From: Phoronis ovalis
Lineage: Eukaryota > Phoronida > Phoronidae
Reading direction: 5' to 3'
DNA: 25,486 bases
NCBI GenBank assembly: GCA_028565635.1
Contig: JAOXYB010056389.1
Span: 1-25,486, forward strand
Shown one piece after another: positions 9,301-20,500 of this stretch (position 1 is the first letter of the stretch; each line of letters starts with the position of its first letter). A model generated the notes under the pieces. The model had not been told where the DNA came from, made no database searches, and worked only from the letters and a program-made list of their open reading frames with translations. The position numbers and the translations under genes were made by a program.

Positions 9301-12300
9301 CGAATATGCATACACAGCTAACATTACTATAACACAGGTATGTATTAAAATAGTTTACATGCAGAAAAGACTGCATCATATTTAGCAACTTTTTCAAAGT
9401 TGTACCATTTACATTAATGAATCAGACTTTCTTGCAAGTTTTTCTATTTATCTGTTTTCTTTGGTACATGGTTGGTGGCAAAACAAAATTGTATTTATCT
9501 GTTGATTTGGTGATCGCACAGTAGAGTATTTACATTGGTGGAGCCACTGGTTGCTAACCGTCCCAGCCTGCAGCATTTTGAGATTGAACAATGAAACACT
9601 TCAGTGTGGGCTCACACAACTCATTCACAAAATGCTGCATGCTGGGAATGCTTGGGTTCGCAATATACTATTTACTTGCATGTGGTGGAGCGCTCCATCA
9701 CATGCAAGCAAATAATATATATGGAATTTTGTTTCTATCTTCATATTTGCTAATGGTTGACCAATAAAATTTGTTGTAGGATAATGCTCAGCAGTTGTTG
9801 TCTGCTGCTAACTTGCTTCAGATGAACTCAATCCGCGATGCCTGCTGTAAATTTTTGGAAAAAGAAATGGATCCCAGTAACTGCCTTGGGATACACTGTT
9901 TTGCAGAAGTTCATGTTTGTACTAAATTGGCAGAACTTTCAAAAGAATATGCCGAAGATAACTTCACCGAGGTTGCCAAACATGATGAAATTTCACTTCT
10001 ACCGGCTCACAAACTAATTGAGTTCTTGGACAGTAACCGTCTTAGAGTCAGTGCAGAAGAAATTATATTTCAAGCGGTAATCAACTGGGCTAAACATGAT
10101 ACTGAGACAAGAAACAGAGAACTTCCAACGGTTCTACAATATGTCCGTTTGCCTTTTGTTACTCCATATGTGTTATTTGACAAGATGGACACTGAGCCAA
10201 TTCTTACACAGTCTAAAGAATGTAGAGTATTGCTGGATGAAGCTTTGAAATATCACTTATTACAGGTATGTATCCTGTTATAGTACCTTTGATTAAATAG
10301 TTTACAAATACATGTATCAGCAATGGAAATACGATGAAATTTGTGTCATAAATCACAAATTTTCAAAAAGCTTGTTTACAATACAATGATAGTAAAGTCA
10401 GATTTTAACATATTTTTTATAGTCTGTTTCCAAAACACTTGCCACTATAATCTTATTTAAAAATAAGTGCATGATTACTTTCAGAAATGATCAAGGTTTT
10501 TTTTTTTAATATGTCGTATTGCTTGTAGGATAGAAGAACAGAATTGAAGTCTCCTCGTACAAAACCGCGCTATTACATGGCCACTTCTGACATGATCTGT
10601 GTTATTGGAGGAGAAGTGTATAACAAGAATTATTTAAATTGTGTTGACTGTTACAATTTCCAAGATGGTCGCTGGTGGAAATTTAAAGACTTGCCATTTT
10701 CCAGGTGTCACCATGGTGTGGTGTTGTCTGGCAACCAGTCAATTTATGTTGCAGGTAATTATACATCGTTAATCAATGAACAAGTCCATTCTAATGTGTG
10801 GCTAAAAGATGTTGTACCTCTCAGAAAGTGATACAGTCTTTGCAGAGATGGTAGTCTCTAACATTAAACTATATATCTTATAAATTTACTAAATATATTG
10901 TTTTACAACTGTAAGCTCGCAAAAGTCAAAAATTTGTTTTAAAATTAATAGACCATATTATTATCAGCATCAGGATAGAAATGTATATAGGAATCTAAAC
11001 TTATATATAAACTCAATTTGGTAGTATTTAACTACTGCATGGTTTAAAACAAATTAAAAATAACACATTTTAACAACAAAAAAATTAAAAATACAATAAG
11101 GGTCTAAACGTGGACTACAGAGATGGGTGTTTCAGTCTCCCCCTTAATACTAAACCTTCAGTAGAAATTATGAAAAATCTTCAAAATTAAAAATACTTGT
11201 TAAGGGCACTGGCTTTACTTCCATTATAAAAACATGATTATAAAAACATAAATATTTGTTTTTCAGTTTTCTATGGGATGAAAATATTACTCAGGATATA
11301 ATCCTCCAATCAACCTGATAACAAAATAATTATGCAGTTATTGCTTAGAGTTTTAATTCCTGATATTTAAATCTGATAAATTAGGTATAGAATGATAGCT
11401 TGCATCTTTATAAAAGAGAAAAGACGAGTTTACCAACAAATAGATTAGACGTGAGAAGACTATTTGGTGTTTGAATCACAAGAGCGTGTTCAGAAATGTG
11501 TGATTGTCCATTCTCGAAATGTGGATGTGTGAGTTTGATTGAGTCTTAGATACTAAAGCAGACTCAAACCGAAATGGTTTCAGATAGTTGATTTTATCTT
11601 TCTTCCAGGTGGTGTGAATAAAGAGAAGATGGTGCTAAACAGTGTGTTACGCTATGAGAAAGCACTGGATAAATGGTTGAGGATTGCTAATATGAATACA
11701 CCTAGAACTCGTCATGGTAAGAAATATTAGTAATAAAGCATCCAATTTTGTTGGTGTTTTTTTATCTCGTGTTGTCAGGTGTTGTGTATCATAAAATACT
11801 AATCAATATTTCAGCTTGATGTTCAATGGTACACTTGTGAAACTTCTCATACATAGCATTATTTCAAACCTTCGTCATGTTTCAATGTTTCTTATTTTCG
11901 TTGCACAGACTGAAATGAATGTTCCTTCATCCCTAATTTTTACTCATTCAAGCGATGTATGCAGCTATTTTAGATTTGTTATCCAATAGCACGGCTGCCA
12001 CTTAAAATAATTTTGATTTGATTTGATTACATACTGTTATACATAAAATAATGGATAGAAACCTACCACCCATATTTATTGTATTGAAGTAACCCCCTCT
12101 CCCGTACAGTTAATAATGCCTCATCCCTGATGAACTTTAACTATTTTCCCTAATGACTGCAGCATTGTATGTTGATTTGCTACGTTTTGTCTATATACAT
12201 GCATGGCCCGGTTTTCTCCTTTGTAGGCATGGCTGCTGTTGATGGTTGTGTGTTTGTTGTGGGTGGTTATAATGGGGAAACAAGAGTAGCAACCGTTGAA

Positions 12301-14552
12301 TGTTATTCTCCGCACTCGAACAAGTAAGGTATACATGAGGCTGACATAGGATGTCCGCTGCTACATTTCACCTGTTTGGATTCCTAGCTGTCAATAAGTT
12401 TATATTTAAAATGTTGTTATTGACAGGCTAATCATTTCTCTTTTGATTGATACTCAAGTGATTGTAGTAAAAATATGTTCAAAACAAACTTTGAGATAAT
12501 AAAAATTTCATTGAAAGTACAGTAGACTCAGTCTGGCTTAAATGTATTCATTCTCCAACAAAATTTAATCAATTGATATGCCTTAAAGGTTTGCCATGCT
12601 GTATGGGTGTTCCATATATCGTAATAACACATTGTATGATTTAAATTTTAGATGGAACTATGTTGCACCACTGAACATGGCAATCAGCAAATGTCAGGCT
12701 GTCGGTATGGGAGGCTATATGTATATTTGTGGTAAGCTTATGGAGTAAATCATACCCACTTGAAAGAAAGTTTGTCTCAAAATGCATGCAAATTTAATTC
12801 AGTTGTCTGCTGTCATTTTTTAAAATAGTTCAAAAGTAACACGTTTCTTTGTGCAATTACATCAATTTCTAGTCATTTTTTAATGCTAATTAGTAACCAC
12901 AACTGCTTGAACAGACCTTGTCTAGAATGATACATGTGTGTAATTTATTTCAGGTGGTGAGATTGATCCAGACAATCAAAGTGTTGATTGCGTGCAGCGA
13001 TATTCATTATCAACAGACTCCTGGGAAACGGTAAGTTCTATTAGCACAATGATGTGAACAAAAAACAGTGAAAATAATGAGTCATTTGGTTTGAAAATTT
13101 AGCAATTGTTTCCATTAAGTGGAAAGGTTTGAGTATCCAGTTTGGTGTTGTCAGCATATTTTGATTTGGCTGGCTTGACTTGTTGACTTTATAATGACCA
13201 GTAGGTAAAATTTATTTTAGTAACAAGACATATAATTTCTTTATTTATTCAGCTTTCCTGTCTACCAATACCACGATGTTTGAATGCCTTGCTTGCCACT
13301 GACGGTTGTTTATACGCAGTGGGAGGGGCATCAGACAGTGTGTCAGCTGCGAAACAGTTGACTCGTTATGATCCCAGCTCCAACAGCTGGACAGAGTTGT
13401 CCTCTATGGAAGAAAGCAGATTTGATGCTGGTAATTAAAACCCTACATTTAAATTTAGTTTATCAGTGTTATGAACTTTGCCTGTTCAATGGCGGTATCA
13501 TAGCCATAGTATGAAATATTAATAAGTAGCCATACAAGTTACATGTACCTCCATTCCCCGGTTTGGAAATTACCAGATCCAAGTCTGTATAAGTTACCTA
13601 TTAGTTTTATTAGGGTAGCTAAAATTGTTCGGCATAATTAGTTCATATTTTGTACTTTTAAGTTAAATGTTAAACTTTAGCTAATCATGTGAAATGAGAA
13701 GAAAGTCAAACAAAAATATACATGTTTTGAAAGTATACAACTTTAAATCTATCTCATGTGACCTGTATGTAGCCATTTTGAGTTAAAACCTTAATTTTTT
13801 TAAAGTTGATGTAAAATTCAAAAGAATTATTAAAAGTCAAAAACCGATAAAGCACACAACTTTGCACAAATAGTCTTTACATACATAGCTACAAAATATT
13901 ACTATGTTCAGAAACTATTTTCAAAGTTTATACATAAGAAAAAAATCAAGAAAAGTGAGGTTATGAAATTTTGAATATTCATATTTTTGGAACAAGTTAA
14001 ATCTGAGAGTGGGAGACAGTTTTGTAGCTATGTATTGAATATTTGTATAAGGGGTTGTCAACTTTATTTGAATTTTACATTAAAAAAAAGAACGTTTTAT
14101 CCCAAAGTGGCAACATGACCCACTCAGAGAAAAATAAGTTACAGATATAGAGAGTTTGAGTTGTTTACTTTTCAAAATATTTACACTTTAGCTTGTCTAT
14201 CTTTTCATTTAATTAATTAATATTTAACTTAAACTATGAAGTGTGAATAAATGAGCTCAACAATATTCATTATGATCTTAATTTCAACATCTTGTCCACA
14301 TATTTTTGCTGTAACTAATATGATATTTGATTGGTAGAATCATTATTGAAATAAATTTAATCTGTTTCAGGTGCTGTACATTTGAACAATAAAATATATG
14401 TATTGAGTGGGCATGATGGAGAAAACTCTTTTTACCACAGTATAGAAGTGTATGATATTCCTTCAGATACTTGGGCAACATTTGCAAACTCCACTTTACC
14501 ATTTGGAAGATGTCGATTTGGATGTGTGGCCCTTCCTGTTACCAAAAAATAA
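6360..14552 (+). CDS. Kelch-like BTB-BACK-kelch protein (KLHL24/KLHL6-like), complete, 11 coding exons
   Basis: Coding exons: 6360-6423, 8590-8796, 9228-9337, 9780-10265, 10529-10754, 11609-11716, 12227-12323, 12652-12731, 12954-13030, 13253-13430 and 14371-14552. All joins are GT/AG and in phase, giving 604 residues and a TAA stop. The BTB domain is at about 37-150 ([20 protein letters not shown] near residue 59, then EMKECCQQ). The BACK domain is at about 155-265 ([11 protein letters not shown], the FTEV segment, YVRLPFV). SPRTKPR leads into six kelch blades at about 305-600, with VIGG, VAGG, VVGG, ICGG, AVGG and, in the last, VLSG in place of the double glycine. BTB-kelch proteins typically pair with CUL3 as substrate adaptors for ubiquitination. 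DVIICV.. EFPCHR, DP.NCLGI and SPRT.PR resemble vertebrate KLHL24/KLHL6, but blade sequences are divergent, so I give no firm orthologue. The start ATG has A at -3 and G at +4. Confidence 0.93.
6441..6622. repeat. Degenerate dispersed repeat with short related units
   Basis: Three direct copies of a unit like ACCTGTTTAnAAAGGCC are at about 6461-6476, 6479-6496 and 6558-6575. One inverted copy is at about 6597-6612 (CCTTTATTAGACAGG). Repeats of this kind are common in marine invertebrate introns; no family is assigned. It lies just inside the intron after the start-codon exon. Confidence 0.45.
7332..7701. mobile_element. Non-autonomous inverted-terminal-repeat element (MITE-like), copy A
   Basis: The 23-base end at 7332-7354 (beginning AATAGACTATTTGCATG) matches the reverse complement of 7679-7701 with one mismatch. 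The 370-base interior has no long open frame. No unambiguous target-site duplication is visible. Its inner right part (about 7617-7679) is related, in opposite orientation, to copy B at 9522-9714. It lies in the second intron of the kelch-like gene. Confidence 0.6.
9522..9714. mobile_element. Related foldback element (MITE-like), copy B
   Basis: The left part (about 9538-9602), read on the minus strand, resembles copy A at 7617-7679, sharing TCATTGTTCA, GCTGGGA and GTGGCTCCACC. The interior repeats part of this in the opposite direction (CATTCACAAAATGCTGC near 9633), and the right end is a palindrome at 9669-9714. It is therefore a nested or rearranged foldback copy. It lies in the fourth intron of the kelch-like gene, about 65 bases before the acceptor at 9779. 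Confidence 0.55.
13738..14150. repeat. Long imperfect inverted repeat in the last kelch-like intron
   Basis: The arms at about 13738-13896 and 14020-14150 are reverse-complementary over most of their length. The inner 16 bases (13881-13896, ATACATAGCTACAAAA, and 14020-14035) are exact. Further shared blocks are TGTAAAATTCAAA and a GTnGCCAnTTTG...TAAAAC block. A single-stranded transcript could fold into a hairpin of over 100 base pairs with a loop of about 120 bases. It is probably an old foldback or MITE insertion. Confidence 0.6.
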
Positions 14553-14788
14553 ACTTTTAGGGGGACTTATTAATGAGATATCAATTCAAAAACTTTGCAA
14601 CAAGATGAACATTTAAAAATATTGACAAAGACTAAAAAAAGTTACACTTAAGCGTGCTATATTTCCAATGAGAGATATGGACCATAAATCCTTTCAGATT
14701 TATGCTTCATTTTGATTTGATACGCAAAGCTTCTTTGTCGTAGCTAAATTTAACTTGGTAGGCAATTCAGAAGATGCTTCAATCCTTT

Positions 14789-14794
14789 AATAAA
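14789..14794 (+). terminator. Candidate proximal polyadenylation signal, kelch-like gene
   Basis: This AATAAA lies 237 bases after the stop codon. No strong GT-rich element follows it closely, so it is weaker than the distal candidate. Confidence 0.35.
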
Positions 14795-15395
14795 GAGAGG
14801 ACTTTTATTTGAGTTGACATAATAATTAAAAAAAAATTAAATATGTTTCATGATTGGATTTTTTTTGTATCAGTGGTGTAACAGCCAGATAATAAACCAG
14901 AGAATTCTGAATCTGTTACTTACCCATTCTATAGTGATAATTGTATTATAAACCATAAAATGTGAATGTCAGTTGCAGTGAATATCGAATGAATGAATGA
15001 TGAATGACATACAGGACTAATATTACTGGATATAATTATTGGTGAATGTGAGTGAGAGATGGGGGTTTGCTGTTGAATGGGGGTCTGCAAAGATTATTTT
15101 TAAGTGGGGGTTACAGTGTCTCTGATGGGTCCATTGTTGGATTGGACACGGTACATATTAACTTCTTTATTTGTCTGTTACTGTAACACAAGACAGTGCA
15201 CAAATCATGTTATCAACAACTGTAGTTTTCGTTGTTATTTACAGACGAGCAATGAAAGTGGTAAAAAGATGAAGGTACTAATACTACAGACTGGGCATGA
15301 TGATTTATTGTTTTTTTTGGAGGATGAATGCTCTTTTTGTACACAATGTATATAGTTTCATATACCCCTATAGAGATTTATAAATATATCATGTT

Positions 15396-15401
15396 AATAA
15401 A
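15396..15401 (+). terminator. Candidate distal polyadenylation signal, kelch-like gene
   Basis: AATAAA is followed 11-30 bases later by a GT/T-rich stretch (TGTACTGTGTGTTTTATTTT), the classic arrangement for cleavage and polyadenylation. Use of this site would give a 3' UTR of about 870 bases. Small open frames inside this stretch (for example 15104-15355) look like chance. Confidence 0.55.
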
Positions 15402-15425
15402 TATTTAAGATGTACTGTGTGTTTT

Positions 15426-17480
15426 ATTTTATTATTACATAATTTAGCATTTATTGTGAATATAAGATTTTAAAAAGGAATGAATTTCTTTTTAGTGGAG
15501 ACCGGCATCTCAACATCTAAAGCTATATTCACATTTAGTTTTCCACATAGTTCGAAAAAAAATCATGGGGATCACTCCCTGTATAGGTCAATATACATGT
15601 AGGAGGTGTCTCTTCCAAATATTGCATATGGGGGGCTCAGCTCGCATCTCCAAAACCCAGTCTTTCCTGGGCTAAAAAGGAAAAAAAAAATCTTTCCTGG
15701 ACTGGTTAGAAATTTTAAATTCACCCGTTCAAGCGGAGTCCCGGGATTTTTAACCGACTTGCTATTGTTATTTATCGCAGTGATATCACAGGCTTAGCAA
15801 ATTTCCTCCATGTTGGTTTGAGGACTAAAGAGACACAACAGTGTTCTTCCAGTATAAACCCTGCTTAAGCTAACGGTATGTCAACGGTTTCAAACAAGTG
15901 TTCTTAAACAATACCTGTTACATGTTTTTTTCAAAAAAAACTAATATAATGTTTTCTGAATCTTTGACATTTAGGTTATGTTACGTTTGTGAAATGCATG
16001 AAATTAAATGAGCGTTTAATGACATCTAAAAAAGCATAACGATATATCCTAAAACGGGGTGGATCAAAATTCTGCCAACTACATATTTGATACGATCCCG
16101 GGGACACAATAAGGATCAGGTCTCGGTCCCTGCTATGTGCCATTTTTAAATTGCACCACCGATTTTGGTTATACAGTTTATTTAGGTTTTTTAAACAACA
16201 AAATATGAATTTTCTAAACACTAATTAATATTTCAAAGAGTAACCCCAATATTTACTACCTGAACGGATGCATATCAAATAATGATACGTCAGTAACAGT
16301 ATATCTCAGAAGTACCCGATTAGGATAATTTTTTATAGCTCTATACAGTAAACCAAACATATTTTTTTTACATGTTTCATGCTCAGCTAAACCATTTGGT
16401 AATGTAGTTTGGAAAGCCATATATGTTCCCCACTCACCAGCAAGCTGAATTTTTTTTATTTCACCAGCCAGCTAAAAATGCGGGTGAAATCTATCTGCCA
16501 GCTGAAATTTGCAAAAGATGTTGTTTCATGGAGTTTCGTTCTTAAATAAATCATTTAGCGGTGTTGATGTGGAGAACCGATCTGTTCCCCATTCCCAGCT
16601 GTGGATGAACAGTATAGGTTTGCCAGTCAGCCAGACTTGACTGGGGAACAGATATTATGGAGAACAGACTCGGTGGGTGCTTCCGATATCTTTTTGTAGT
16701 AAATTATGTCAGATTTCAAGCAGATTAGGCGGAAAACATTTTCGTTAGATATGATTTACCATTTCACAGCTTGGAAATGAATTCCAACTTTACAGTGTAA
16801 AAAAGCTTCAAATTTCAGACGGATTATAATGTTAAAATATTTTAATGTTTTTGCACTCAACCATTTTTGTAAAGATATTCAAATATAAAGGTTATCATTA
16901 AATTAGAAGTGATAATTTCAAGAAATTAATTAATTCTGATAGTTTCAAGAAATTGTTTTAAAAAGTGTTCTGACATAATGTGTTCACAGTCTTTGCAACG
17001 TTTGTTTTCCGGAAACAAGGTTTAGTTCTTAAGGAAAGTGTTCTTTTTATATTTCTATTTTGCCACATTGTTATCTACAAATGAGTCTTTGTGCATTGCT
17101 AGTCACTTAAATAAATATAGTTCAAAAGTTTGTTGAAATCATGTTTTTTTTACGGCGAAACGTTAATTTAGTACGGATTTCAAACATTGTTTTTTTAATT
17201 TAAAGAACTAGTTGAGTTTTTCGTTTTGCCTATTGTGATTTCCAAAATTCCCACCAGGTGTTGTGTTTAGTCACACAACAACAGAAAAAACTTGGTTACA
17301 AAGACTGTTTCTAGTACTTTACTGGGACTTTACTGAACCAAAACACATAATTATCTTTATTTGTGAAAGCATCCTATTTATTGCTATAAAATATATGTTA
17401 CTATTATAAAGAGTGATAAAGAAATATGTTTCCTTGTTCGGTCATTTGTTTCCACAAAATCGAGGCTATCTTACCAAATA
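15426..17480. other. Intergenic region, old repeats only
   Basis: No exon with family motifs was found on either strand. There is a duplicated TCTTTCCTGG[GA]CT motif at about 15661-15705, a cluster of related CAGCnAGCTGAA motifs at about 16438-16512, and a 12-base inverted pair at 16580-16591 and 16642-16653 (ATCTGTTCCCCA). These look like remnants of dispersed repeats. Confidence 0.45.
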
Positions 17481-17488
17481 TAGATATC

Positions 17489-17500
17489 GAAACTAAAACT
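17489..17500 (+). promoter_or_regulatory. IRF/ISRE-like motif upstream of the PARP14-like gene
   Basis: GAAACTAAAACT differs by one base from the IRF tandem consensus GAAACTGAAACT. It lies 90 bases before the start codon. A TATAAA at 17385-17390 is a possible but weak TATA box in this AT-rich DNA; if real, it would place the motif downstream of the transcription start. Binding is inferred, not shown. Confidence 0.35.
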
Positions 17501-17589
17501 TATATTCAATAGTTACTAGCTATCATTTTGTGGAAAACCAGGCATGCTATTCACGTGATCAACGCTATCAGTTGTCGTTGTATATTACA

Positions 17590-20500
17590 ATGGCGTGTCC
17601 ACCATCAGTGCCGTCCATTTCAGAGCGGTGTATTTTATTGAGAAATGTTCCCCCAAACCTTAGTGACGAGGAATTGCGTTGGTTTCTAAACAGCAAAAAT
17701 TGCCAAGTGTACGGAATAGTGCCTTTCGATAATACAACCCGAGTTGTGGCACTGTGTCAAAAAGATGGTAAGGATACTCTTTGCATGTACAGTATTTTTT
17801 CAGAATACATGCTCTTATAAAATTGCAGGTGATAGGTCTTCCCTCGAAACTGGAGCCTCCCGGCCGGGTGGAGCCTCTTATCGTAAAAGTAATACTATAT
17901 TAGGGGCGACAGGATATGGGCAATAGCCAGTGACCCGGAAATAAAAAGTTTGATTGCAAGGTTGTTAAAGTTTCTATGTGTGCTAGGACAAAACATTATG
18001 ACACTTTTTTGATTGCACAAATAGCCCGACTGCGTGCACTATTAACGGATCCCACCGACGGTATTCGACAAGATTCGTATTTTTTATGCGCCCTGACCTT
18101 TACACCCGTGAACTAGGAAAATGTCCCGGAAAACGTGCTTTGTTTTGTTTGTCTAGAAAAGATAAAGAGTGTATAGGTTGTGAGCAATGTACAATATGAT
18201 TCCAAAGGTTCGCAAGATGTTTAAACATTATTTTGTTTATATCCCCGTCACGAATACATAGAATTTTTTTTTTAATTATGGGAACAAAACACCAGAGATG
18301 AATAAATGTCAAATTGTATTCTATGACTATTGTCACAAATAACAATTGAAATAATAAAGAAACATTTAAGACCTTTTAAGACTCCTACATGCCAGTTACC
18401 GGTAAACTCCACTTTGCATGTCTACCCCCAATCGTTAAAAGGAGAAGAAAGAAAAAATAGTCCGTCTTTATACTGACAGGAATTTCTATAAAAAGAAGCA
18501 AGGAACATTTCTTTAACTCCACTTGCACGCTTTAATGTGCGAGACAAACGCACACTTCTCTTGGAAGTTGTAGGTAGTCGTTGTATTTAAGAATCTAAAC
18601 GCGCGGTGTCTATTTACATTTGTTTATAAAGTCGTTTTTTGTGTTTTGGGCAAAACTGTTCAATCGTAAAATAGTGATGAATAATTATTATTAATTAAGT
18701 AAACACAATTTAATGTTTGAAATATTATTCTTGCTTGTCATTGGTTTTATAAAACAATCCAGGGGCCACTCAGATTTAATATGGGTACTTATGAATGATC
18801 TAAAAAAGGACTTTAAACAGGCACGAAAAAGTACCCCTTCATAAGACCCCCCCCTCGAAAATGGTACCCTATGTAAGACTAAAATTTTTCGGCAAGTAAA
18901 AAAAGGGATTATTATTTCTCCTTAATTGATACCCGCCTAAAACCCCCGGAGGGTACTTCACACATTTTTGGGTATAGTGGTGTTCAGCACAGTCGTAAAG
19001 CATGCGTACCTACTTTATACCTGAGTACCCCCCGAGTAAAACAAGTTGTAATCTGATTTCGGATTGTGCATAGAATGAATGATATATATATAAATTAGAG
19101 AAAATTGACGCCCGCTAGAACTACATGCATATTTTCATCTTTATTTTTATTTATGAAATAACACATACAATTTATAGCGTATAAACGAATAAAATTGTGA
19201 TATCATCGAACAAAAATTCACACATAGTAAGGCGATCTGAGAAGTTTATATGGGGGGCGGGGGGGCGGGTTTGATTCATTACGGCAAAGGGTATGAATGA
19301 TGACGATAGTATTTATGTTAATATACAGTACTAGTGTATGCATTATTTTCAACAGTACATACTTGGCTGTTAAAGCAGGAACAACTCGCTATGCCATGCA
19401 GTGATGGTCGAGAAATAATGATATACATTGAAACATGTTCTGCAGAACATGATAAGTATTTTCCTATCGAAGATCCTAGACAGGAACCAGCCTACATCTC
19501 AAAAGCTGCACCTTTGCCCGGATTCCCTATTCAAACCGAAATGTATCCACCATGGGGTTCACCTGCTGAATGTTACCCTGGTATGCCGCCTACTTCATCG
19601 CCACGGTACGCATCTCCCCCAAGAGTAACACCAACTCCATACTGGCAGTCACCTCATTACGCTGGAGGACATGCTGGGTATCCACCATACTATGGATTGG
19701 AACAGGGTAAGCACATAGTAAACAAACTCTACATGTAGCTTATACTGTGATATTTGGCAATGGGTATAAATACTGGTACTGAGCTTATATCGTACTTCTA
19801 ACTGGTACTGTAAAATATACTACAGAGCTAGTTTTAATTACTAAACTTTCAATCCCTAGTGTTTTAAGCTCTGAAACACTGGTAACAAATCCTCACATAT
19901 CTATTGCTTGGCTTCCTCACGGATTGGTTCATGATTGGTTCTTCTTTTAGGTTATGGAATATATAGGTCTGGTAGACCACCACCTGAGTGGGTTTCACCT
20001 GCCAGATTTTCAATGTATTCTTTTCCAATACATGACCCTGTTGTGGTGGCTGAAAAGAAATTAGGTACTCACCAACTGTCAATTGTATTACCCTCAACAT
20101 TTTGTATTGTAAAGAAACAGCTATAAGAGAGACTGATTTTTAGTTTAAAACAAAATAATAATAATAATGACTATGGTACGTGTAGCTTTGCTTTGTATTT
20201 CCTATCAAAAGCATAATTTTGTTTTAAACTGTGAAACAGCTAATCACATATTATATTCCATGTTGCATGCTTTATTTATGATTCTAAGTATATGTGCTAT
20301 GACATGGAGTAACAGTGTAAGGATGGTTTACATAATATAACATGATGATCGAAACTCACTCGTATTGTAGAAACTAGTCCACATGCTATGACATCGACCA
20401 ATGTAATACAACAGCCCATAGGACACCCCTGCGTTGTGGCTGATCAGAAAAAGGCGTTCAAAAGCGGAGAGAAGGAAACACTTACATTAGAAGTAAAAGG

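Noticed and set aside
15104-15355. 83-residue plus-strand open frame
   Set aside because: It lies in the probable 3' UTR of the kelch-like gene, is Cys-rich without a motif pattern, and has no splice or promoter support.
15606-15797. 63-residue plus-strand open frame
   Set aside because: It includes a lysine run from a poly(A) tract and a duplicated short motif; it looks like repeat debris.
16580-16653. 12-base inverted pair considered as transposon ends
   Set aside because: Only 50 bases lie between the arms, with no flanking duplication; kept only as a repeat remnant inside the intergenic entry.
17530-17589. Possible earlier start of the PARP14-like protein at 17530
   Set aside because: Position 17530 is GTG, not ATG. 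The first in-frame ATG is 17590, with good context and directly before the RRM1 sequence.
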